Source: Halichoerus grypus (Eukaryota > Chordata > Mammalia > Carnivora > Phocidae). Taken from it: DNA of 64,000 nucleotides. Shown one piece after another: positions 1-12,340 of this stretch; the stretch's first letter is position 1; every line of letters starts with the position of its first letter. The stretch covers positions 3,141,163 to 3,205,162 of the forward strand of contig NC_135719.1 of the NCBI RefSeq assembly GCF_964656455.1, read 5' to 3'. The notes beneath the pieces are model-generated. The model did not search any database and was not told the DNA's origin. It was given only the letters and a program-made list of their open reading frames with translations. The position numbers were made by a program, and so were the translations under genes.

Positions 1-181
1 AGTCACTGGGTAGGACATAAAGGAATTAAATTATTTCTCTCAAGTAGTTTATTAACTATCACCATTTTAATATCTTCTTAGACTTTTCAACTGAAATAAA
101 CCTTGAAAATTTCAATACTGCATTAGAAAAATTAGAAATAAAGGAACCTGTGAGGCTATGTTTCAAACTTATATATTTCAG

Positions 182-384
182 ATCGGATTATCGTCCTTAT
201 GAGATAGTCAAACAGCCTCGCCATGTACCAGAAGAACACAAACCAAAACAGGGGGAGATTGATCTTGACACTACCTACAAACGGGATTTTAATTCCTACA
301 AAGTGCAGCCTGTGGCCATAGTCCGGCCCTTGGAGAGACAACAAGCTAAACAAGGGAAGGTGGACGCTGTCCCAACCTATAAAG
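182..384 (+). CDS. SAXO2: SAXO2 (FAM154B) penultimate coding exon
   Basis: This internal exon belongs to SAXO2, a stabiliser of axonemal microtubules of the SAXO/MAP6-like family, which binds microtubules in cilia and sperm flagella. The acceptor is TTTCAG ending at 181 and the donor is AAAG|GTAACT at 384/385. The exon enters with one base completing a codon and leaves with one base, so codon G|AT joins cleanly to the exon at 7353. It encodes about 67 residues. The repeated aromatic motif is visible as SDYRPYEI near the start and YKRDFNSYKVQP in the middle, with a third begun at the end (TYK then DDYRAWD across the junction). Spaced D-Y/F-x-x-Y-x-(I/V) motifs joined by basic, proline-rich linkers are the family hallmark. 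The short Cys-rich N-terminus typical of SAXO proteins is not here, so the start codon lies left of the window. The choice of SAXO2 over SAXO1 rests on recalled sequence and on the neighbouring gene. Confidence 0.9.
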
Positions 385-626
385 GTAACTTGCCATTTCA
401 AAAGTGAAGGAGCCAAAAAATTAAAGCTCACTTCCATCCAACGTCAAATCATAATTTGCTGTGTTGCCAAACTTAGCTCCCATGGCTTAGGAAAACTTGT
501 TTGGCTTTGATAAAAGCAGTATTACATAGCGAAAAAAAAGACCATCTGCCTGATTGAGAGTTCAAAGACCTGGATTGCTGTCCAAATTTAGCCACTTAAT
601 TCATTTTCTCTACCTAAAAACATATA

Positions 627-954
627 CAGCTGTCCTACAAACAATGTGGTTTGAACTGTGTGGACCCACGTATGTGTAGATTCTTTCTGATAAATACAGT
701 CCAGTCCTATAAACGTATTTTCTCTTCCTTATGATTTTCTTAACATTTTCTTTTCTCTAGCTTACTTTATTGTAAGAATACAGCATGTAATACATATAAC
801 ATACAAAACATATGTTGACTGTTAAATGCTGTTGTTAAGGTTTCTGGTCAGCAGTAGGCCATTGGTAGTTTGGGGAAGTAAAAATTATGTACAGATTTTT
901 GACTGCACATGGGTGCAGTGCCCCTAACTCCTGTGCTGTTCAGAGGGTCAACCA
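627..954 (+). mobile_element. Tigger-like (TcMar) non-autonomous DNA transposon
   Basis: A degraded element of about 330 bp. It starts CAGCTGTCCTACAAACAATG, close to the family head CAGTTGACCCTTGAACAA, and ends with the inverted-terminal-repeat word AGGGTCAACC. The interior carries words such as TATTTTCTCTTCCTTATGA and TTATTGTAAGAATACAG. The same words occur in reverse complement at 44935-45526, so the window has two copies in opposite orientation. There is no transposase frame. Assignment to a Tigger subfamily is from memory and not certain. Confidence 0.65.
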
Positions 955-2010
955 TAAAAACAAACGATGTCACTGAACAAGCATTATGTCACAGTTGTCA
1001 CATTATGCCACATTTGGTTGGCACCGTTCCTTTCTTTCCATTCCAGAATGAGCTGAAACTACTGAGTGTACTGGACTCAAAGAAGGCCAAATAAATAGCA
1101 ACCTCTTTACCATTTAAGTTCTGAACCAACTGATAAAGCAAAAGAGTTAGCAGGTGGAGAACCAAATACTCCCTTTCTAGTGATAAAGGCTAGGGTGAAG
1201 GATAAAGCAGATGCTTCCCGATACTGAACTCAGAAAAAAACAGGCTTATCCACCCAGTGACAATGTTGGACCACCACTTAGGAGACCAGCTCCTCTCAGA
1301 CTTCCAGCATGGAAGAAGTATGAGAATACCTTCTCCCTGTTGGCAACTGACTTGGAAGAAAGGGGCTGGACAGTGTATGGCTAGTTTCTTTCCAAAAATC
1401 AACCTGATTTTAAAATGCTCTATTGCTTTTGGGGAGTGGGGTCTTTTTTTTAAAAGGCTATCTTGTTACTGCGTATTATTCTTAATAATATAATTGCATA
1501 TTTAAGTTTATATCCTTTTTATTATGTGATACAGCTGAGTGGTATGTCCTCACATAAAACCCTTTTATAAAAGTGATGTCACCCACAATAAAAGCAGTGG
1601 TTTAAAGTTTAAACAGACAATTGCCGAACACATATGTATTCTTCAAATATCATAAGTAAATATGTTTACCAGTACGCTATGATCTGTAAGTAGGGAGGTC
1701 AGGAGCATTGTACTTTCATCTTTTTGGCTGTGAGCACGTAAGATGCTACACAAGGAACAAAGTTTTAAGACAATGTGTGCAGTAACCGAGTGTGTTGTTA
1801 TAATGCGATGGAGCATAGAGCGATTGCAGACCTGCACCTACTGGTACGCACAGGTCGTATACTGCCGGACAACTGGACATAAAATGTATTTGGTGAGAAC
1901 AACTGGGTCTTTTAACAACCATAGTAGGAATTTCTTTTCTTTTTTGTCCTACAAGATCTATCAAAAAGTATCAGTAATATTGATAGTCCCCAATGCTGTG
2001 ACGATTACAC

Positions 2011-2013
<3 letters not shown>

Positions 2014-2055
<42 letters not shown>
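2014..2055 (+). repeat. (CA)n microsatellite
   Basis: About 21 perfect CA units in the SAXO2 intron. Likely polymorphic. Confidence 0.98.
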
Positions 2056-2059
<4 letters not shown>

Positions 2060-2589
2060 TCTAGCTTCTCATTACCTGGGTTTCCTGTAGATCTCCATAC
2101 TTCCACCCCCATAATCCGATGTGGAGGATTCCTGGGATCCCTGTGGTTTTCTCGCTTCTGACCTTTCCTAGTGAGGAAAGGTTACCTTTGTATTTCCAGG
2201 TGTGGGGGCATGAGACAATAAATATTAAGGGCCAAGGCAGTCCTCGTGCTGTGTGATGACTGTACTGCAGGTTTTGTAGATAACTATTCAAGGACAGGTC
2301 TGTAGGTGGTGAGAAATCGCAATGAGAAGAGACTCTCACTGTCCACCGAGAATCAGAGAACCGAGGAAAGACAGAGAGGGAATATGATAAAGAAAAAGGA
2401 AGAGAAGACCCTGTAGGGCTGTGACGAGAAGGGTAACATCTATATTCCAGAGACGCAGTTCTATGAGATAGGTTACTCTTAGACAGAAATGTATCTGCTC
2501 CCAGCAGCCTCGGGTTAGAAAGTCATTTATACTGAAATGTAGATGATTAAAATAGGCCAGCATTGAACTTGGTAAATGTCTTAAGGATT

Positions 2590-3450
2590 ACTCTGTTCTG
2601 TGCTAGGCACTGTAGGGAATACAGAGATCTGAACTGAGCGTGGTTGTTAACAGATACTTTATGGTTGAGGAAAAAAAGCAATAGTAGCAGAAAAAATTAA
2701 ATCGCCATACTAGAAATAAATAATATGTGTTATCACTAGGGAGGAGGATAATTCACTAGAAAATTAATGGAACAAGTCATGTTTCAAAAATTTAGACTGA
2801 GCAACACTGAGCAAAATTCAGGCCAGCCTGGGAATGTATCAGAGAGCAGTAAGTATTGATCTATAGGAAAGGGAGGGACATCACAAAAACTAGGATGAAA
2901 TAAGCAAAAATGCATAGAGCCAGAAAAATAAAGGGGTTGTTCCATAAGCATCAGAGGACTTCAGGAAGTGAGAGATTGGGGTGTAATTCTATAAATGTAG
3001 GTAAAGATCAGATTGTGAAGCATTGGTTACCAGACTGAGGTCCTTAATATTTTTCTCGTAGCTGCTAAAAACGCTTCAGTTCTCTCTCCAGGAAGGATAT
3101 AGTAAATGGCAGAAGGCCATTATTTCCACTACAATAGCTAAAAATATGTCGACATTTTTAAAGTGTAAAACATCTCTTTAATGGCATTAGACAGCTATGG
3201 AAGCAAATAGGTAAAACTGCAGAGATGAAGGAGGCCTTCCTGGGTGAGCTAAGAGAACCAACTGTTTACTTCCCCGGGAGCATTTGTCACACCTTGGCCT
3301 AGGCTGAAAACTGAGCTTGGCATAAGCAGAGAGACTCTACTGGGTGAAGGGAAACCAGTGAAGCACCTGATATGTGGATTGGTATAACACATTGGAATCC
3401 ATTAGTCTTCCAGATGTATGGCTGGTTTTCCTTGTGGGATGTTTGCTGAG
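2590..3450 (-). repeat. L2-like ancient LINE, antisense
   Basis: It begins with GTGCTAGGCACTGTAGGGAA, the antisense signature of the L2 3' end (the 'tgtgccaggcactgtgctagg' region). Degenerate L2-style text follows (for example 'gaggaggccttcctgggtgagct'). The right boundary is uncertain. Confidence 0.45.
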
Positions 3451-3769
3451 TGTGTAGGGGGTATGATGGGCTAGGAGACTGGGCCAGAAAGATCCCACAG
3501 CTGTACTTGGGAGTAAGTGCTTAGGAGATAAAGTCCCACAGAATGAGGGCTGTACCACAAACATACCACAATTCTTGTCCTTGTAACTAGAGGAGGATTA
3601 TGTCTAACTAAAAATGCCTCTGAGCATCAGCCTAGCTCAATTCCTGATTGGGTTAGGGTGATTTGCCTAAATTGGAAAGACCAAACTTTCTCCTGTTGAA
3701 AACAACATTGATTTTATTGTCTATGGTTTACTTACACATGACACCCAGCATTTGGTAAAATATGAGACC

Positions 3770-4800
3770 TATGAAGAGTCAGGAAATACCTGGAGAAATG
3801 ATGGTCAAGAAATATCCAAATCTGATGAACGGGTCAGACCACAGATTTAAGAAACTTAACAAATCCCAAAATAGATAAATACAAAGAATACCACACTTAG
3901 GCAACTATCATCAAACTTCCAAAAACCAAGTGAAGATGAATTCTCAAAAGTAGTAAGAGACAAACTACACATTATTTATGAAAAGAAAAATTAGAAATAT
4001 ACCTAACTTTTCACCTGAAGCCATGGAAACCAGAAGATAATGAATGCAGTGACATCTTTAAAGTGTTGAAAGGAAAAGAAAAAAAAAAAAACAAAAACCA
4101 AACACCTAGAAATTCAAACCCAATGAATCCCAGAATTTTATGTCTAGTGAAAATATCCTTCAAAAAATAGGGCAAAATAAAAATGTGTCCAGGAACAAAC
4201 AAAAGCCCCAAAGAATTTGTTAGTAACCAACCCATACTACAAAAAGTAGTAAAGGAAATTCTTCAGGTTGAAAGAAAATGATTCCAGAGGGCAGCAAGAA
4301 ATGCAGGAAGGAATGAAACACACAGAAAGGGTAACTTTGTGGGTAAATATAAAAGAATATTGACTTCTTAAAGTCACAATAATAATTATGTATTTTTACA
4401 TAAATATAGAAATAAAATATAATAGCACAAAAGACAGGAGGGGGTAAATGGAATTACACCATTGAAAGTTTCTTCCACTGCTCTAGAGTGGTAAAAATAT
4501 CAATTTAAGTTCAAGTAGGCCAAAAAGATCCCCTAATAAGTAAAAAATGCCTTCTTATTCTGAAAATAGGGAAAGTTCTAATTAAAATGCTAACAGAGAA
4601 AATGGAATAATAAACATACCCTGTATCCAAAAGAAGGCAGAAAATAAGGGGTAAGGAAACAAAGAACATGTGGGAACAGTCAAAAGCAAATAGCAATATA
4701 GTCAACTTAAACTCAACTAGATCATTCATTACATTAAATATAAATGAAATAAAAATTCCAATTAAAACTCCAAGATTGATTATTCAATTGAAGCATACAA
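3770..4800 (+). mobile_element. L1/HAL1-like fragment, sense
   Basis: A-rich sense-strand L1 text (aaacttccaaaaaccaagtg, then gccatggaaaccagaagata, then ggcaaaataaaaatgtgtcc). It parallels the L1 piece at 48760-48930, which carries the related 'agacaaacaaaagctgag ... aattctgcaagttgaaa' arrangement. No open frame survives. Boundaries are approximate. Confidence 0.5.
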
Positions 4801-7352
4801 AGTTTCAATTTACCTCTTGAAATAGAGATGTCAAGTAGGAAAATATATATCTGGGTTTGGTGTTCAAAAGGAAGTCTGGAATGGAGATTCAACCTCTGGA
4901 AGTCATCAGCTTATAGGCAGTATTACAATCATGGGAGTTGTTTGATGATATGTAGATTGAGAAAGAAATGCCCATGATGGAGCCCCCTGGCTTTATAAAA
5001 GTTGCTTCCAAGTCCTCGGTGCCATGATACCACAGGGAACAGGTTACAAGATACCAAGGAAGAGAACTAACATGTGCACCTCAGGACTTTTGTCCTCAAA
5101 GAGGAACCTAGAACAGCTCACTATATAAGGATGGGGATGGAGCTCTGCATACAGACGTTCATGGTGAGCAAACACATGCAGACACTTCATGGGGTTAAAG
5201 CTGTTCAGAAGATAACAAACTTGCTAACTAGATTTTAGTGATTAGAAACTGTGGTTAGAAGTCAAAAGAATGAGCAGAGGAAATGGAATTGCCCTTATCT
5301 AACCAGGACAATACCACAGTTGCCAGATGGCCAGACTGCATTGTTAGATGTGCATGACATTATGTCTGCCTTTTCTAGAAGTGTCGTAAGACACTAAAAA
5401 CAGATGATATGAATAAAGACTATGATGTTTTAAAGGTATCACTAGAATGTTATTAATAAATATTCCAGAATGAACAAATAATCAATATTCCAGGCATATG
5501 AGCATAGGCATATGTATAAAAGGAAAATCAATTTTCTGCAGTTATCTGGAAATGATATTCATGGTATTGTGTGCTGTCAAAACTTGTGTCTCAGTCTCCA
5601 AATTTTTGCTTCCTTTTTGAAAACCAAAGCTGGCTTGGTAAGGGAGAATTACTCTATTTATTTTCTCTCATGAAATTAATATTTTTTCTCAGTTGTTTTG
5701 GCAGCAAGGTGGAACTCTAGGCCTTTAATAGCACCCTGTGATTTCCTTTTAGTTTCTGAAAATAGTGTTATAATTTTATACTTCAGGTTGCAAATAACAG
5801 AGATTCCTTCATGGTGCCTCAAGCAAAAGAGAGTTCGTGGTAAAGGCTTCCTCTGTACTGGTAGTGGAAAGCTGTCAGGGTCAGAGGAAGCTGGAGGGAA
5901 GAGCTACTCCCCCCCTCCCTCTCTGCAAGAGCCCCATGGTTTCTATTGCAGCATCTAGTCTGATTGCTACTCCACTACCTGGGCTCCTCTGCCTATTTAT
6001 ATCGCTTCTTTTACCCTACAGGTGGATTTTTTAAGTCTTCACCTTACCACAGCTCTCCAATTCCAGTTCATGGCATCCTTTTAGATTCATCTCCTACTTT
6101 TATCTGGCTCCATATTTTCAAATTTGGGTTCACAAGAACAAGAATGGCTTACCCAGCTCATCTCTTCTTGCCAGGCTGTTTCGTCTGCCTCTACTGACCT
6201 AAAGATTGTCTGCTCTTGGGCCAGGCATCCACTCTCATCCAAACATCAGTAGCTTGATGAGGTAGAGGTAACCATTTGGTCCACAACTTGGCCATTGGGG
6301 CAGAAATGTCTGTGAATGAGGAATTGTTCTCTCCAAAGGAGGTATCCACGTAAAAAGCATTTGAGTTTTGGCCTTTCCAATAGACATTACATGGACTTTA
6401 GTCTAGACTCTAATACATTATCTTGCATAACTTCTGTCTTTTATAAATTAATCTTTGGTATACATCTTTTTGGGTGAAGTCAATTCCACAGTATTTCTTA
6501 GCTTTCTACCTTTCTCATCTAGAAATAGAAAAACTAAATAACCCTTGGTTGAAATATAAGTACTTCAGTTTTCCGTCCACAGTCTAGGTATGCCACAAGA
6601 AGCAGAATTAAGGTATTCAACCCTAAATCTCAGACTTAGCTCTGATGTTCCCTTCTAAATTCTACATAGAATTTCTGGTATGTTTGAAAGCACTCAGTTC
6701 AGGCCTCTGGCCTCTAGATGGCCCTCTGTCTTTTGGTGATACCCTGAAGTCCGTTTTCTCAGAAGCTAAAGTTGAAGGCAATGATCTTTCTGGGATAGTA
6801 CAAGTTATTCTGTATGTTTGCTCAGGGAGTCTGGCAGGCTTTCCTACAGTATAATGGAGTTGAAATTCTCTCTCCTTTGAGGAGTCCCTCCAAGGCAAAG
6901 AATAATACCCGCATCACTTTGCCCACACATCAGGGCCTTTGATTTTATGTTAATCCCTAGATTTTATGGTTTACTTTAGCATTTCATGAGTTATGGTGAA
7001 AATCCCAACCAGTTCTTGGAAAACACAACCATAATCTCCCAAACTCGGTCTTTACCCAAAACACAGGCGTTCAAAAACTATCAGCAATCCAACTTCAGAT
7101 GTTCCATTCCCTTGTTGTATATTCAGGTAAATCTAGAAGTACAAAGTTATATGTACTAAAGTGGGGAGATAGGAGGAGGAAGGTGGATATGAAGAAAACA
7201 CAAATCAGGGGAAGCTGAGCAAATTCAGACTTGATTAATGTTCAGATTTCTGAAGGAAATGGGAGGATGTTTGGCAATGAGAGAAGTAAGTCATGATTTT
7301 TAGAAGAAGGTTGTTTTCTTCAGTATTTTAAATGCTCTCTTTTATTTTCAAG

Positions 7353-8296
7353 ATGATTATAGAGCTTGGGACATTCAGAAAATTGACCTTTATAAGCCTG
7401 AACAAACTTATCATCCCCCCACTGTGAAATTTGGAAATTCAACTACATTTCAGGATCACTATGTTCCTCAGGAGATAAAGCCTAGGCAAAGCTTTAAACC
7501 CAGCCCTGTGGTCAAACGTTCTACAGTCCCTTTTAATGGTGAGACAAGTCATCGCCTTGATTATGTACCTTATCAGCTAGAACTCAAGTTTGCAAGGCCA
7601 AAAGAAGTGTACAAGCCAACCAACCAACCCTTTGAGGATCTCACAACTCACCGATACGACTTTCAGGGTCTTGTTGGCGAAACTGCAAAAATCTGCAGAC
7701 CTCCATACACCAGAGTGACCCAAAATGCTCATTTTGAAGGAAGCACGGAATTCCGTGAAAGCTTTCAACCTTGGGAAATCCCACCACCCGAAGTCAAGAA
7801 ACCACAAGAATATGTCCCGCCTACAGGTACCATGCAGTTGAACAGCACAAGCCATCTCGACTATGTTCCCTATCAGACCAAACGTGTCAGTCCCATCAGG
7901 CCAGTTGCTCAAAGAAGAAATAACAATTTTCCTTTTCAAGGAAAAAGCACCACAAAGGAAGATTTTCCAGCCTGGGAATGCTGTCGTCAAGGTCTCATTA
8001 AGCAGCAGCAGCAGATTCCCAACCCATCTGGAAAATTTGATGGTTGGAGCACTTTCAGGTCTCACTACGTGCCACATGAGCTGATTCCGACGGAGAGCTG
8101 CAAACCAGCACATGCTCTGTTTAAGAGTTCTGCTCCATTCGATGACACAACCATGTACTCTACAGAGTACACACCAAAGAAACAGGAAATCTGCCCTGCT
8201 AGCTATCCTTCTCCTCCAGGGTTTATCTTTGAAAGTACAAATTCTCGAGGTCATAAATTCTTCCGCAAGGTCACGCCCACAGTGGAGGCCTTCTAA
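7353..8296 (+). CDS. SAXO2: SAXO2 (FAM154B) terminal coding exon with stop
   Basis: This large terminal exon encodes about 314 residues. The acceptor is TTTTCAAG ending at 7352, and the stop TAA is at 8294-8296. The first codon is completed by the last base of the exon ending at 384, giving DDYRAWD. The protein is a chain of microtubule-binding (Mn-type) repeats about 30 residues apart: DDYRAWD, DHYVPQEI, LDYVPYQLE, YDFQGLV, ESFQPWEI, LDYVPYQTK, EDFPAWE, SHYVPHELI and TEYTPKKQEI. They are separated by Lys/Arg/Pro-rich linkers, with no membrane segment or catalytic motif. Together with the exon at 182 this gives about 382 residues. From memory the family member is about 400 residues, so only a short N-terminal part is missing. 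The frame is open throughout, so the copy looks functional. The long open frame on the opposite strand is a shadow of it. Confidence 0.95.
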
Positions 8297-9984
8297 TCAT
8301 CAAATCATGTTTAAAATGAAGCTAACAGATATTGGTTTTCTAAGGGCAAAGCCAGGTTTTTTTGGGGGAGAGGGGAAGAGGGAAAGAGAGACTCTTAAAA
8401 AGGTTCCAAGTCCAGTACAGAGCCCAACGTGGGGCTTGATCTCACAATCCTGAGATCATGACCTGAGCTGAAATGGAGAATTGGACGCTTGACTGACTAG
8501 GCCACCCAGGCACCCCAAAGCCAATTTTTTATAATCAAAATAATTTATGGGAGAGCTGAAACAAATCATTTTTAAATTTTTAAAAATTAATTTGGAAAAT
8601 TAATTATAGGAATAAGGACCTTAAAATCCATTTTGTATTGATCCTTTACCAAGAGTGTTCTTTAAGATGCTGTTCTGAACGTTGAATCATGGACATTCCC
8701 ATCTGAACTACTTTAATTCCCAACCTACTGTTTGGTTGCTTCTCTCCAATCTATTATCATTTATACTTATGTTTTTAATTATGGCAACTACACAGTTACT
8801 TACCTACCAGTTGTCATGTATCAAGCGCATTAGGACTGTCTAGCATGCGTCTGAAAATGGTGCATGGATTCCTCATCCAAGACAATGGTCTTCACTTCCT
8901 CAGACTTCAGAGCATCTACGCAGTGCACTGTGGTTGGTGGTGCTGAGGGCAGTCGCGCTGCTCCTCACCACGTTCACGTTCACAAGAGGCACTATGGTGT
9001 GACAAGCAAAGGCTCTGTGGGCTGGGAATCAAAGCTCTGAGTTTGGGTTCCAATGACATCACCCTCGGCCAACGACTTGCGTCTTTGAGTCCCAGTGTCT
9101 CCATTTGTAAAAGGACATCTGCTAGGCTTAGTTCACAAATATTCTGTTGTGAGCATCAGATCATATGATTCATTGTAACCTGAAAACAAAAGTGCTAAAC
9201 AAATGTTAGGGATTCTTAATAAGTCCCTTAATCCCATTTTGTACCTGTTTTCTCTTTTTTCAAATTAGGGTAATTAACCTACTCAATACTCACTTTCAAA
9301 ATGGCCTGAGGCAAGAATTGTAAAATGACCAATTTTGCTTTGAGCTTATGAGTAGTAGTTCGATTCCTGAGAAGAGTCTTGTCCTCCACAGCCACGAGCA
9401 CCTGAGAGCTCGTTACAGAGAATGGAGAACTTGAATTCGGAGAAGAACATGGTTGGAAAGACAGTACTTAAAGGAAGGAAAAGGGTATTGTTAGAGTAGT
9501 TTGAGGAATGATCGACACCTCTGAAGAATCTTCAGGGTAACCCTGGGTAAGGATGCACCTAATGGCCATGCCCGGAGTCAGGGTTCAGAAGCAGGGGCGG
9601 GCTCCTGGGGGGCATAATTGTGTCCTTCTTCTCTAGTGTGAGCTTAGTGCTAAGAAGGGGCGGGAAGATGGATGCCAGTAAGTGAAGTAGGAAGAACACG
9701 TTGCATTTATAAATGCTGAAAATGTCCCAATGAATCAAACTCCTATTGTTTCTTTTCCTTTGATAAATGATTGCATTATGGGGGAGCAAGGTTTATTTTA
9801 GTACAAATTCTGACCTTTTGTAGCTTTAGAATTGTTTCAAACAATATGCTTAATTGAGAATAAGGCCACCAACATTTGGCTAAAACATTTTTAATATTTG
9901 AAAGCAGCTTGTTTTTATTTACATTTGTATTTACTAGTGAAAATTATGATCTGTAGAATTTTATATCCATGCAACATTAATAAA
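8297..9984 (+). other. SAXO2: SAXO2 3' UTR (candidate) and proximal downstream sequence
   Basis: The sequence after the SAXO2 stop contains an antisense Can-SINE (8362-8516) and otherwise unique AT-rich DNA. I see no canonical AATAAA before the one at 9979-9984 (cattAATAAAgc). Either the UTR is about 1.7 kb or a variant signal is used earlier. Nothing else recognisable lies in 8530-9970. Confidence 0.4.
8362..8516 (-). mobile_element. Can-SINE, antisense, in the SAXO2 3' UTR region
   Basis: The reverse complement carries the SINE head GGGGTGCCTGGGTGGCCTAG and the box-B-like TCATGATCTCAGGATTGTGA. Flanking repeats AAAGCCA (8348-8354 and 8517-8523), each followed by a T run, look like target-site duplications. 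It starts about 65 bp after the SAXO2 stop. Confidence 0.85.
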
Positions 9985-10997
9985 GCATCGATAAAATGAA
10001 TGAATTTTCATGAAATAATTTCTGTACCAAATTTTCTCTGGAAAAGGGAGCTTTTTAACTAAAGTCTTATCTAGGTTAACCTGTATATAACTAGATACTC
10101 TTACATTTTCGATAGAAAACATTATTGTATACTCAAAATGAAACAGTAGGGAGTATGGTAACGCTCTCAACCTGGCCCGTTTTCTGAGGCTGGACATTCA
10201 AATCCCTCTGCAATCTGATGGGGGTGGTCTCCTCCCTAGACAAAGGTTACCCATAGTAAGATGTATCCTGGGGTTTCCTGAGGCAATGTGACTTGAGCTG
10301 AAGACACAAAGATGAATAATGGTGTGTCCCTATAATCTAACACTCAATATAACAGGCGTGACTAAGACTGGAACAGGGTGTACATGGCCCACTTAGCCTG
10401 GGAGTTCAGGAAAAGCGTCCTTAAGGAGAGGACAGCTGAGCTGAATCTTGAGTGGTAAGTAGGAACTTGCCAGATCAAGGAAAGCAGGGAGGTGGGAACA
10501 ACATGAACACAGGTACAGAGGGATCTGTAGCTCTGGGCAAGACTTAGAGAGTGCCAGATGTGGTGGTGGAAGGCCAGCACCCCCTGATTCATGGCCTTTT
10601 CAGGTCTCCTTGGAATATGGACTGTGCAGGAACACACACACACACACCCCCACTGTAACAGGCCTGGAAACCAGCACTGTTTTAACCTGCCAGATTCTAG
10701 AAGGAATTTTCACTAAGCCAAACTGGGCTGAATCCGATGAAGAAAGGAGGATCATTCAGAGAGAAAAGGGGTAGGAAATCCGCCCCCCCCCCCGCCCCAT
10801 CCCATGTCCACCTGTCTCCCTGCATATCCTTGTCGTAGAAAATAAGCCCCACAGACTCAGAAACTAGAAAGAAAGGCTTTGTGGTTTATAAAAACTCCAA
10901 GGGCAATGCTAGGAGTGAACCCGGAGGCAAACTAGGGACTTTGGATGATTCTGCTGTGCCAGGCGTGCATTCACGGATTGTAACGGACTTGCCGCTC
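9985..10997. other. Intergenic sequence with an L2-like segment
   Basis: Convergent intergenic DNA. About 10350-10740 reads as antisense L2 ('cttaaggagaggacagctgagctgaatcttgag'). A C-rich run (CGCCCCCCCCCCCGCCCC) sits at 10781-10797. No gene is seen. Confidence 0.5.
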
Positions 10998-11605
10998 CAG
11001 TGGGGGCTGCGCCCGGTGCGTGGGGGGGGGGCTGCGCATGGTGGGGGGGCTGCGCCCGGTGCGTGGGGGGGGGCTGCGCATGGTTGGGGGGGCTGCGCCC
11101 AGTGCGTGGGTGGGGGGCCTGCGCATGGTTGGGGGGCTGCGCCCAGTGCGTGGGTGGGGGGGGCTGCGCATGGTGGGGGGGCTGCGCCCGGTGCGTGGGG
11201 GGGGGGCTGTGCATGGTTGGGGGGGCTGCGCCCGGTGCGTGGGGGGGGGGCTGCGCATGGTTGGGGGGGCTGCGCCCGGTGCGTGGGGGGGCGGGCTGCG
11301 CATGGTTGGGGGGGCTGCGCCCAGTGCGTGGGGGGGGGGCTGTGCATGGTTGGGGGGGCTGCGCCCAGTGCGTGGGTGGGGGGGCTGCGCATGGTGGGGG
11401 GGCTGCGCCCAGTGCGTGGGTGGGGGGGCTGCGCATGGTGGGGGGGCTGCGCCCAGTGCGTGGGGGGGGGCTGCGCATGGTGGGGGGGCTGCGCCCAGTG
11501 CGTGGGGGGGGGGCTGCGCATGGTGGGGGGGCTGCACTCGGTTGGGGGGGCTGCGCATGGTGGGGGGGCCTGGGCCCGGTTGGGGGGGCTGCGCCCGGTA
11601 GGGGC
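10998..11605 (+). repeat. G-rich minisatellite, about 42-bp unit, 12-14 copies
   Basis: This is a tandem array of a two-part unit, GCTGCGCATGGT-(G)6-8 then GCTGCGCCC(G/A)GTGCGTG(G)6-9. I count twelve near-perfect copies and two degenerate ones at the right end. The G/A variant reads, left to right, G G A A G G G A A A A A, so blocks of like copies lie together. Long reading frames exist on both strands, but only because the unit length keeps frames open. They read as Gly/Trp-rich on one strand and Pro/His-rich on the other and are not genes. G runs of six or more make quadruplex structure likely. Confidence 0.95.
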
Positions 11606-12340
11606 CCTGCGCGTGTGGGGAGGCGGAGGGCACAGGGCAGCTCCGTACCTGCAAGTCCATTTCGATGTGAACCTAAAACCGTTCTAAGAAGACTGTTAAC
11701 AAACACTGGAGGGCAGGAAGAGAGGAGGGGCGCGTTCACCCGTCAGAGGTTGGGACCCCGTGCCCCAGCTTCGTTCATCAGATTTACAGACTCTATTTTG
11801 TATGAAACCACGACCTAAGGCGCTGCCTGAAGGGGGGAGCCTCCTAATACAGAGGCCAGAGGAGCCGCCTGCCCAGCCCTCCGGGAGGGGGAGGCGAACC
11901 TTGTAATCCTGAATTAGCAAACTTCAAGAAGGCTGTTTCCAAAGAGGGCTGATAATACGCTTCTGAAAGCGTCACCGTGGCCAACAAAACATGAGGAATC
12001 TTTCATTCTCTTAAGGCTGCAGCTGTTTTCCCTCTCCACTCAATGCTGTTTTATGGGGATGTGCAGGTTTTCACCCCGTGTCGCCCCTCCCCAAGCTACC
12101 CAGGAACACAGCACGCAGTTTGATCGCTGCTCTCGGGGGGCCAGGCCTGTCGCCACCGCTTCCAACATCCCCAGCGATGCTCCTTTATTTGCAGCCTTTA
12201 CGGAACTATCACAGTTCACAAGGACAGGGGGCTGGCAGAGGCTTACTCCCAGCAAGCATTTAAAGATGCTGAGTCCATGATTAAATCACGGATAGGAAGT
12301 GCCCTCAGCAGTGATAACTGATGATGAACCTGGCTGATGG
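11606..12340. other. GC-rich intergenic sequence, nothing recognised
   Basis: Moderately GC-rich unique sequence between the minisatellite and the purine tract. I see no exon, transposon signature or RNA gene in it. Confidence 0.5.

Larger units (their letters stand above)
385..7352 (+). other. SAXO2: SAXO2 last intron (6,968 bp)
   Basis: This intron begins with GTAACT and ends with TTTTCAAG. It holds a Tigger-like DNA transposon remnant (627-954), a CA microsatellite (2014-2055), an L2-like stretch (about 2590-3450) and an A-rich, L1-like sense fragment (about 3770-4800). I recognise no exon, RNA gene or clear repeat in 960-2010, 2060-2590 or 4800-7350. Those parts look like plain AT-rich intron sequence. 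Confidence 0.85.

Noticed and set aside
1743..2090. 115-codon + strand frame ending in His-Thr repeats
   Set aside because: It runs into the CA microsatellite. No homology or splice support.
7577..8254. 225-codon frame antisense to SAXO2
   Set aside because: Shadow of the real SAXO2 exon, with no recognisable protein.
10380..11610. CRISPR-like spacing of direct repeats
   Set aside because: The repeats are contiguous tandem units without unique spacers, in a mammalian genome.
10881..11818. Six overlapping long frames (190-276 codons) on both strands
   Set aside because: They are translations of the G-rich minisatellite in several frames. There is no start context, splice pattern or domain, only the tandem unit read through.
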